NCBI GenBank assembly: GCA_903834675.1
Contig: CAILKC010000103.1
Location: 1-6,174, forward strand
Length of the DNA stretch: 6,174 nucleotides
Source of the DNA: an uncultured Victivallales bacterium
GTDB taxonomy: Bacteria; Verrucomicrobiota; Lentisphaeria; Oligosphaerales; JAFGRS01
Reading direction: 5' to 3'
Below, piece after piece: positions 1 to 4,590 of this stretch (position 1 is the first letter of the stretch; each line of letters opens with the position of its first letter). A program made the position numbers and the translations under genes. Under the pieces are notes generated by a model. That model was given only the letters and a program-made list of their open reading frames with translations. It was not told the origin of the DNA and searched no databases.

Positions 1-1
1 C

Positions 2-157
2 GTGACGCTGACGCTGGCGTCCAACAGCGGCAATCTGGCGAAGACCGGCTCTGCCTTCGCCGGCTGGAACACCGCCGCTAATGGCTCAGGCACGGATTAC
101 GCTGCGGGCGGGAGCTACACCGCCAATGCGGCCGTCACGCTTTACGCGAAGTGGACG
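2..157 (+). other. Partial InlB B-repeat (Listeria-Bacteroides repeat)
   Basis: The protein contains FAGWNTAANGSGTDYAAG followed by a Tyr-Thr-x-Asn-Ala strand and a closing VTLYAKWT. This is the classical InlB B-repeat pattern (GWNT ... YTAN.....LYAKW) of a small beta-grasp-like repeat in bacterial surface proteins. The repeat is cut by the window edge, so more copies may lie upstream. It differs from the longer 82-residue repeats further along, so two InlB-repeat subtypes coexist in this protein. Confidence 0.82.
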
Positions 158-3100
158 ACGGGGGCGATTTCGTTGGGCGATGCGCTGGATGCTCCGTCCC
201 TTCCCTGGACGACGGGGGGTAACGCTAATTGGTTCGGCCAGGCAGCCGTCACACATGACAGCGTAGATGCGGCGCGATCCGGTGCCATCACTCACGTTCA
301 GCAGAGTTCGATGGAGACGACGGTATCAGGGCCGGGAACGATCAGTTTTTGGTCTAAGGTGTCATCGGAGGGGGGTTGGGACATCCTGCGCTTCTACATT
401 GGAGGTGACGCGCCTCTGTCTATTTCCGGGGATTCAGATTGGGCACAGCGCAGTTATTCCGTACCGGCAGGAACGCAGACCCTGAAATGGGAGTATGTCA
501 AGGACGGATCTGTAGACAGTGGATCCGACTGCGCATGGATTGACCAAGTGCAGTGGACGCCTCAGTCCACCACCTACACCCTTACCGTGAACTCCTCCGG
601 GGCGTCCGGCGTTGCTATCACGAGTTCTACCGGTCACGGCGGTACCACCCCTTTCACCAAGACCGGCATTGCCACCGGCGCGAGCGTATCGCTGACGGCT
701 CCGACGGTAACCGGTTACACCTTCAGCGGTTGGACTGGCGCACTGACTTCGTCCAACCCCGCCATCACCCTGACGATGGATGCTGACAAGACGGTGACGG
801 CCAACTACGTGGTGATCACGCGGACCCTGACAGTGAACTCATCCGGAGCAAGCGGCGTTGCGATCACCAGCACCACCGGCCAGGGCGGCACCACCCCTTA
901 CACCAAGGCCGGCATCGCCAACGGCGCGAGCGTGTCGTTGACGGCACCGGCTGTGACCGGGTACACTTTCACAGGCTGGACTGGCGCGGTAACTTCGTCC
1001 AACGTCACCATTCCCCTGACGATGGATGCCGACAAGACGGTGACGGCGAACTACACGGTAGTGCCCCGCACGCTCACGGTGAACTCATCCGGGGCAAGTG
1101 GCGTTGCCATCACCAGTTCCACCGGTCATGGCGGCACCACCCCTTACACCAAGGCCGGCATCGCCAACGGCGCGAGCGTGTCGTTGACGGCACCGGCTGT
1201 GACCGGGTACACTTTCACAGGCTGGACTGGCGCGGTGACTTCGCCGAACGCCACGGTTACCTTGACGATGGATGTCGACAAGACGATGACGGCCAACTAC
1301 GTGGTGATCACGCGGACCCTGACAGTGAACTCCAGCGGGGCAAGTGGCGTTGCGATCACCAGCACCACCGGCCAGGGCGGCACCACGCCCTACACCAAGA
1401 CGGGCCTTGCCAACGGCGCGAGCGTGTCGCTGACGGCGCCCACAGTGACCGGGTACACCTTTACCGGCTGGACTGGCGCGGTAACTTCGTCCAACGCCAC
1501 CGTTCCCCTGACGATGGATGCCGACAAGACGGTGACGGCGAACTACACGGTAGTGCCCCGCACGCTCACGGTGAACTCATCCGGGACAGCCGGCGTTGCC
1601 ATCACCAGTTCCACCGGTCATGGCGGCACCACCCCTTACGCCAAGGCCGGCATTGCCAACGGCGCGAGCGTGTCGCTGACGGCTCCGGCTGTGAACGGGT
1701 ACACCTTCACCGGCTGGACCGGCGCGGTGACTTCTCCTAACGCCACCGTTCCCCTGACGATGGATGCCGACAAGACGGTGACGGCGAACTACGTGGTGAT
1801 CACGCGGACCCTGACAGTGAACTCCAGCGCGGCAAGCGGCGTTGCGATCACCAGCACCACCGGCCAGGGCGGCACCACGCCCTACACCAAGACCGGCCTC
1901 GCCGACGGCGCGAGCGTGTCGTTGACGGCACCGGCTGTGACCGGGTACACTTTCACAGGCTGGACTGGCGCGGTAACTTCGTCCAACGTCACCATTCCCC
2001 TGACGATGGATGCCGACAAGACGGTGACGGCCAACTACACCTACACTGACGTCACGGCACCGACCGTGACGCTGGCCAGTGTGGCGCCGGACCAGACCAA
2101 CGTCAGTCCCATCCCCTTTACCGCGACCTTCAGCGAGAGTGTCACCGGCTTCGCCCTTGGTGACATCACCGTCACCAATGGCACGGCTGGCACCTTTGCC
2201 GGCTCCGGGTCGAGTTACAGCTTCGTGGTGACACCTGCCAGTCAGGGCACGGTTACCGTCAATATCGCCGCGGGAGTTTGTCAGGACGCCGTCGGCAATC
2301 CCAACACGGCCGCGGCGGCGCTTTCACGCGTCTACGACACCGGGCCGCCGGCAGCGGTGCTGGCCAGCACCGCGACCGCTGCGACCAACGTCAGCCCGAT
2401 CCCCTGCACCGTCACGTTCAGTGAGGGCGTGACGGGCTTCGTGCTTGGTGACATTGGCGTCACGAATGGCACGGCGGCCAGCTTTGCCGGTTCCGGGACG
2501 AGCTACAGCTTCGTGGTAACGCCTGGAGGTCAGGGCACGGTTACGGTCAACATCGGTGCGGGAGTTTGCCAGGACGCCGCGAGCAATCTCAACACGGCCG
2601 CGGCGGCGCTGTCTCGGGTCTTTGACAGCATCCCGCCCTCGGTGACGCTTAGCGCGCCTTCGTCCGCGCTGGCGAGCACGGGGCCGGTGCTCTACACCGT
2701 GACCTACTCCGGCGCCAACACGGTAACTTTGGCAGCCGGCAACGTGACGCTGAACAGGACCGGTACCGCCAACGGCAATGTCGCGGTTACCGGCAGCGGC
2801 AGCGCGACACGCACGGTGACCATCTCGGGCCTCACTGGCGACGGCACGCTGGGCATTTCGCTGGCTACCGGTAGCGCTGCGGACACTGCGGGAAACACTG
2901 CACCCGCCGCAGGCCCCAGCCAGACGTTCGTGGTGGCCGTCTCCCCGGTGCTGGCGGTCTCCCCGGCAACGGTTTCCTTCGGGGCGGTAACGCTGGGTGA
3001 CGAGGCAATCCTCTCGGCACTGGTCTTCAACCCCGGCACCGCCTCCGTCACCGTGCAGGGGGTCAGCGCCACGTCTACGGCGTTCAGCGTGGCCGATTTT

Positions 3101-4015
3101 GCGGGCACCCTGGAGGCTGGTGAGGTGCTCTTCCTCCCGGTCTTTTTCGCGCCCACGGCGGTGACCGTCTACGGCGGCTTGCTGGAGCTTACTACAGCGG
3201 GGGGGAACATTCAGGTGCCCCTAACCGGGAGCGGGGCGGGGGCGCCGGTGCAGTTGGAGATGGACCGCGTAATCACGCCGCCGATTGCGTCAGGTACCTT
3301 GATTGATGTGCCCGTGCGGCTCGTGAACGCGACCGGCTTGGCGGTGTTCAACTTCCGTGCCGAGTTTGATGCCACCCGGTTCGAGTTTGTCGAGTTTGTC
3401 GAGTTTGTCGCTGATACGGCCCGGGTGAAGAGGACGCCGGACGTGTCGACTCCGAGCGCCGCCGCCGTGCTGGTGGTGGTAGCGGATCTCACCGGTGACG
3501 CCGCGGTGTTGGCTGGCGACGGCCTCTTCGGGACCCTCAGGGTGCGCAGCACGGCAGCACTTGCGGCCGCTGTCGTGCCGCTGGTTGTGACCGCCGTCAG
3601 CGCCATGGACATCAGCATGAACAGCGTCTCAGTCGCTGCCCGCAACGGCGAGATCCAGATCGGGGCGTTCGTGCCATCTGTAGACGTCGACACCGACGGT
3701 CAGACGAACTTTCGCGATGTGGTGTTCATTCACCGCCGCCTCATGGGACTGCCCACGGTGAAACCAGAATGGACCCTCCCAGTGGGTGAGACTGAGGACA
3801 TGGTCAATGCGCGTATCGGCGACCTGCAACAAGATGCCTTCGACGGCTTCGCCCCGCTGGATGTCGACCACGACGGTTTCTGCAATTTTCGGGATGTCGT
3901 TTTCCTCCATCGCCGCCTCATGGGGCTGCCCACGGTGAAATCCGAGTGGACTCTACCAGTAGGCGAGACCGAAGCGGCCGTTAACACGCGCATCGACAGG
4001 CTGCGGAAGTTGTGA
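2..4015 (+). CDS. Giant modular surface/secreted repeat protein with C-terminal cohesin-like and dockerin-like modules (5'-truncated)
   Basis: The frame is open from the left edge, and the visible part starts inside an InlB repeat with no signal peptide, so the true start lies upstream. The 1337 visible residues read: InlB B-repeat 1-52 (ending LYAKWT); Trp-rich jelly-roll about 56-185; six 82-residue divergent InlB repeats 193-684; two 96-residue Ig-like repeats 687-878; a third, different Ig-like domain 879 to about 979; ASH/choice-of-anchor-D-like domain about 981-1079; cohesin-like domain about 1083-1220; two dockerin-type calcium loops 1228-1337, ending in RLRKL. Proteins of this composition are extracellular stalk or adhesin proteins. 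No catalytic domain is visible. No LPXTG, PEP-CTERM or autotransporter barrel is seen at the C-terminus, so anchoring may be through the dockerin-like end (inference) or the missing N-terminus. It is probably co-transcribed with the small gene downstream, which starts 16-31 bases after the TGA. The role as adhesin or scaffold is inferred from architecture only. Confidence 0.93.
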   Translation: MTLTLASNSGNLAKTGSAFAGWNTAANGSGTDYAAGGSYTANAAVTLYAKWTTGAISLGDALDAPSLPWTTGGNANWFGQAAVTHDSVDAARSGAITHVQQSSMETTVSGPGTISFWSKVSSEGGWDILRFYIGGDAPLSISGDSDWAQRSYSVPAGTQTLKWEYVKDGSVDSGSDCAWIDQVQWTPQSTTYTLTVNSSGASGVAITSSTGHGGTTPFTKTGIATGASVSLTAPTVTGYTFSGWTGALTSSNPAITLTMDADKTVTANYVVITRTLTVNSSGASGVAITSTTGQGGTTPYTKAGIANGASVSLTAPAVTGYTFTGWTGAVTSSNVTIPLTMDADKTVTANYTVVPRTLTVNSSGASGVAITSSTGHGGTTPYTKAGIANGASVSLTAPAVTGYTFTGWTGAVTSPNATVTLTMDVDKTMTANYVVITRTLTVNSSGASGVAITSTTGQGGTTPYTKTGLANGASVSLTAPTVTGYTFTGWTGAVTSSNATVPLTMDADKTVTANYTVVPRTLTVNSSGTAGVAITSSTGHGGTTPYAKAGIANGASVSLTAPAVNGYTFTGWTGAVTSPNATVPLTMDADKTVTANYVVITRTLTVNSSAASGVAITSTTGQGGTTPYTKTGLADGASVSLTAPAVTGYTFTGWTGAVTSSNVTIPLTMDADKTVTANYTYTDVTAPTVTLASVAPDQTNVSPIPFTATFSESVTGFALGDITVTNGTAGTFAGSGSSYSFVVTPASQGTVTVNIAAGVCQDAVGNPNTAAAALSRVYDTGPPAAVLASTATAATNVSPIPCTVTFSEGVTGFVLGDIGVTNGTAASFAGSGTSYSFVVTPGGQGTVTVNIGAGVCQDAASNLNTAAAALSRVFDSIPPSVTLSAPSSALASTGPVLYTVTYSGANTVTLAAGNVTLNRTGTANGNVAVTGSGSATRTVTISGLTGDGTLGISLATGSAADTAGNTAPAAGPSQTFVVAVSPVLAVSPATVSFGAVTLGDEAILSALVFNPGTASVTVQGVSATSTAFSVADFAGTLEAGEVLFLPVFFAPTAVTVYGGLLELTTAGGNIQVPLTGSGAGAPVQLEMDRVITPPIASGTLIDVPVRLVNATGLAVFNFRAEFDATRFEFVEFVEFVADTARVKRTPDVSTPSAAAVLVVVADLTGDAAVLAGDGLFGTLRVRSTAALAAAVVPLVVTAVSAMDISMNSVSVAARNGEIQIGAFVPSVDVDTDGQTNFRDVVFIHRRLMGLPTVKPEWTLPVGETEDMVNARIGDLQQDAFDGFAPLDVDHDGFCNFRDVVFLHRRLMGLPTVKSEWTLPVGETEAAVNTRIDRLRKL
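167..556 (+). other. Jelly-roll / lectin-like module in the repeat protein
   Basis: Residues 56-185 form a non-repeated, Trp-rich block. Landmarks are PWTTGGNANWFGQ near the start, SGPGTISFWSKVSS in the middle (a beta-sandwich core strand), an LRFYIGG strand, a TLKWEYVKDGS strand, and a final CAWIDQVQW. The pattern (two-sheet sandwich, aromatic strand, closing W-x-D-x-V-x-W) resembles MAM/concanavalin-like jelly-roll modules often spliced between PKD, Ig or InlB repeats in environmental bacteria. The single Cys lies in the CAWIDQ strand. Sugar or ligand binding is possible but not shown by the sequence. This is the only non-repetitive module in the N-terminal half. Confidence 0.6.
578..2053 (+). 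repeat. Six tandem 246-bp (82-residue) divergent InlB-type repeats
   Basis: Units start at 578, 824, 1070, 1316, 1562 and 1808, each exactly 246 bases apart with no indel. Each begins TLTVNSSGASGVAIT or a close variant, passes through GASVSLTAP-x-V-x-GYTF-[ST]-GWTGA, and closes with TMD-[AV]-DKT-[VM]-TANY. This is the divergent InlB B-repeat signature (GYTFxGWTG ... TMDxDKTVTANY). Odd units carry SSTGHGGTT and end NYVVITR. Even units carry STTGQGGTT and end NYTVVPR, except the last, which ends NYTYTDV where the Ig-like region begins. The array would form an extended stalk outside the cell (inference). Confidence 0.96.
2060..2635 (+). repeat. Two tandem 288-bp (96-residue) Ig-like repeats in the first gene
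   Basis: Units begin at 2060 and 2348. Each follows the scheme P-x-x-VLAS/TLAS ... SPIPxTxTFSExVTGF-x-LGDIxVTNGTA ... SFAGSG/TFAGSG, SYSFVVTP, QGTVTVNI, GAGVCQDA or AAGVCQDA, NTAAAALSRV. This is the bacterial Ig-like family with the FSExVTGF..xDIxVTNG signature. The second unit has Cys in place of Phe in the SPIP-[FC]-T strand. The same family recurs four times in the third gene (from 5101) with an identical 288-base period. Confidence 0.94.
2636..2938 (+). other. Third, divergent bacterial Ig-like domain
   Basis: Residues 879 to about 979 begin PSVTLSAPSSALASTGPV and contain VTYSGANTVTLAAGNVTL, a TRTVTISGLTGDGTLGISL stretch, and ADTAGNTAPAAGPSQTF near the end. This matches the common bacterial Ig-like type with a TVTISxLTGDGTLGIS core strand and a DTAGNTAPAAGPS closing loop, and differs from the two preceding 96-residue repeats. 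It follows them directly with no linker. It is probably structural. Confidence 0.75.
2942..3238 (+). other. ASH / choice-of-anchor-D-like beta-sandwich domain
   Basis: Residues about 981-1079 start SPVLAVSPATVSFGAVTLGD and continue with a VFNPGTASVTVQGVSA strand pair, FSVADFAGTLEAGE, FLPVFFAPTAVTVYGG and a final IQVPLTGSGAG. The order (SFGxVxxG, NxGTxxVTV, FxVxxFxG-L-GE, VxFxPTxxxxYxGxLxLxT, VPLTGxG) is the hallmark of ASPM/SPD-2/Hydin-like and choice-of-anchor-D domains in bacterial extracellular proteins. It appears to link the Ig stalk to the cohesin-like and dockerin-like C-terminus. Confidence 0.75.
3248..3661 (+). other. Cohesin-like domain in the first gene
   Basis: Residues about 1083-1220 begin VQLEMDRVITPP and contain IDVPVRLVNATGLAVFNF, an AEFDATRFEFV strand, VVVADLTGDAAVLAGDG around residue 1160, LFGTLRVRS, and a closing NGEIQI. 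The pattern (VPVxL.N..GLA.F.F...FD...LEFV..., then a polar loop, AD.TG..VLAG.G.L.TL.V and a terminal NGxI.I) is that of cohesin-like domains of the carbohydrate-binding-fold superfamily. The same core motif recurs in the two downstream genes. Cohesins bind dockerins, and this one sits 21 residues before a dockerin-like pair. Which partner it binds cannot be read from the sequence. Confidence 0.7.
3383..3409 (+). repeat. Three tandem copies of a 9-base microrepeat GAGTTTGTC (EFV x3)
   Basis: GAGTTTGTC occurs three times head to tail, giving EFVEFVEFV after ATRF in the cohesin-like domain. A single copy would fit the usual cohesin strand (FDxxRLEFV), so the extra copies look like replication-slippage insertions of 9 bases each, which keep the frame. 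Confidence 0.9.
3683..4012 (+). repeat. Two dockerin-type calcium-loop repeats, 59-residue period
   Basis: Two loops lie at 3683-3718 (DVDTDGQTNFRD) and 3860-3895 (DVDHDGFCNFRD). Each has the dockerin/EF-hand spacing D-x-D-x-D-G-x-x-N-x-x-D followed by a helix-like VVF-[IL]-HRRLMGLPTVK, then EWTLPVGETE and a second amphipathic stretch (VNARIGDL or VNTRIDRL). All six acidic or amide ligand positions are kept in both copies, so calcium binding is likely. The period is 177 bases. Canonical cellulosomal dockerins have two loop-helix units of about 22-24 residues with a shorter spacing, so this is an elongated dockerin-like module. Copy two ends at the protein C-terminus. Confidence 0.85.
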
Positions 4016-4033
4016 TCAAAGGTTCAGTGACAT

Positions 4034-4037
4034 GGAG
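4034..4037 (+). promoter_or_regulatory. Shine-Dalgarno GGAG favouring the ATG at 4047
   Basis: GGAG lies 9 bases before the ATG at 4047, a normal distance, and only 3 bases before the ATG at 4041. The in-frame ATG at 4032 has only AAAGG at 4018-4022, also 9 bases upstream, as a weaker candidate. The Met-Lys-Thr start produced at 4047 also fits a signal peptide better than Met-Glu-Leu-Met. Confidence 0.55.
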
Positions 4038-4046
4038 TTGATGAAT

Positions 4047-4514
4047 ATGAAGACATGGATGATGTCGGTGATCATGGTGCCCGCGATTCTGGCGGCCAGT
4101 CGCGGTGCGGCTGGGGACCGGGTGTTTCTGGAATCGGGCGGCAGAGATGCGCAGACGGGGGCGGTTCGAGTGACCGTGTGCCTGGACACCGAGAGACCTC
4201 TGCTTTGCCTTTCCATCAAACTTCTGGCGGCTGGAGATCGCCGCGAGCTGGGATCGGCAAAGACTGTCATCAACGAAGGCCGCCTGCCCTGGAAGAATCG
4301 GGCCGTAAGCGTCGATGGGGCGGGCGCCCGCCTGGCATTCAACGTAGCGGACATGAGCGGCGAGAACACCATGGTCACGGCCGGAAACGGCTGGGTCTTC
4401 GCGGTGGATATCACCTTAGCGCCGGGGGCCGCGACGCCGGAGATCAGAATCGACGAAGCCAAGGCCTTTGACCGCAACGGTGATGAGGTCAAGCTAAGTT
4501 TCGCCAACCGGTGA
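4047..4514 (+). CDS. Small secreted stand-alone cohesin-like protein
   Basis: The start at 4047 gives 155 residues; the alternative ATG at 4032 gives 160. Met-Lys is followed by a hydrophobic run MMSVIMVPAILAAS and an AAG-D boundary, a plausible Sec signal peptide cleaved near residue 23. The mature part of about 130 residues is all-beta in character and aligns by eye with the cohesin-like domains of the neighbours: VRVTVCLDTERPLLCLSI matches the VSVAISLSVDRPLASLGF strand of the downstream protein, and VADMSGENTMVTAGNG around residue 100 matches VADFTGETVILAGGG. The end AFDRNGDEV parallels the loop before the last strand in the neighbours. Two Cys lie nine residues apart (C-x8-C) in the first strands and could form a disulfide. 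It has no Ig repeats, dockerin loop or anchor. It lies 31 bases after the upstream stop with no terminator, so it is probably in the same operon. It may be a free binding module or a subunit; the function is unknown. Confidence 0.88.
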   Translation: MKTWMMSVIMVPAILAASRGAAGDRVFLESGGRDAQTGAVRVTVCLDTERPLLCLSIKLLAAGDRRELGSAKTVINEGRLPWKNRAVSVDGAGARLAFNVADMSGENTMVTAGNGWVFAVDITLAPGAATPEIRIDEAKAFDRNGDEVKLSFANR

Positions 4515-4525
4515 TTGGTCTGCCC

Positions 4526-4550
4526 GGAGCGCCGGGTAGGGAGGCGCTCC
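4526..4550 (+). terminator. GC-rich inverted repeat (possible weak terminator or attenuator)
   Basis: GGAGCGCC (4526-4533) pairs perfectly with GGCGCTCC (4543-4550) across a 9-base loop. It lies 11 bases after the TGA of the small gene. No U-tract follows, so it does not meet the standard for an intrinsic terminator. It could be an RNA-stabilising or processing hairpin. A smaller competing hairpin, CCCGG (4523-4527) with CCGGG (4532-4536) and an AGCG tetraloop, uses overlapping bases, so the two cannot form together. Confidence 0.4.
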
Positions 4551-4576
4551 ATGCGGCATCTCTGTCGAGAGCACCT

Positions 4577-4582
4577 GAGGAG
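4577..4582 (+). promoter_or_regulatory. Shine-Dalgarno GAGGAG for the third gene
   Basis: GAGGAG is separated by 8 bases from the ATG at 4591, and the encoded N-terminus is a signal peptide. Together these fix the start of the third gene. This is the strongest ribosome binding site in the window. Confidence 0.85.
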
Positions 4583-4590
4583 AGCAAGGC

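Larger units (their letters stand above)
4515..4590 (+). other. Intergenic gap between the second and third genes
   Basis: This 76-base spacer holds an inverted repeat near its left end and a ribosome binding site near its right end. No clear promoter hexamers can be called, and no T-run follows the hairpin. The genes are therefore probably still co-transcribed, with the hairpin as a possible processing or attenuation element (inference). Confidence 0.6.

Noticed and set aside
2..4. GTG at the left edge as the real start of the first gene
   Set aside because: It falls inside a beta-strand of an InlB repeat, has no upstream ribosome binding site in view and is not followed by a signal peptide; the gene continues leftward.
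578..2053. Tandem repeats as a CRISPR array or non-coding satellite
   Set aside because: The 246-base units have no spacers, keep one reading frame throughout and encode a known type of surface-protein repeat.
2704..3156. Minus-strand open frame of 150 codons
   Set aside because: It lies antisense to the Ig-like/ASH region, has low-complexity Ala/Val/Pro/Thr composition typical of the reverse frame of GC-rich coding DNA, and the plus strand has clear domains.
3211..3693. Minus-strand open frame of 160 codons
   Set aside because: It is antisense to the cohesin-like domain; its Ser/Thr/Ala-rich composition and lack of any recognisable motif mark it as a shadow.
3629..3993. Overlapping minus-strand frames with an apparent internal repeat
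   Set aside because: The repeat is simply the reverse complement of the two dockerin-like copies on the plus strand.
3683..4015. C-terminal sorting signal (LPXTG, PEP-CTERM, autotransporter barrel)
   Set aside because: The C-terminus has no LPXTG, no hydrophobic segment followed by a basic tail, and no barrel strands; it ends with the second calcium-loop repeat.
4016..4552. Minus-strand open frame of 178 codons covering the small gene
   Set aside because: The plus strand has a signal peptide, ribosome binding site and neighbour homology. The antisense frame is Arg/Ser/Ala-rich with no motif.
4560..4571. Small CTCT-GTCG-AGAG hairpin near the third-gene ribosome binding site
   Set aside because: Four base pairs occur easily by chance, and it does not cover the Shine-Dalgarno.
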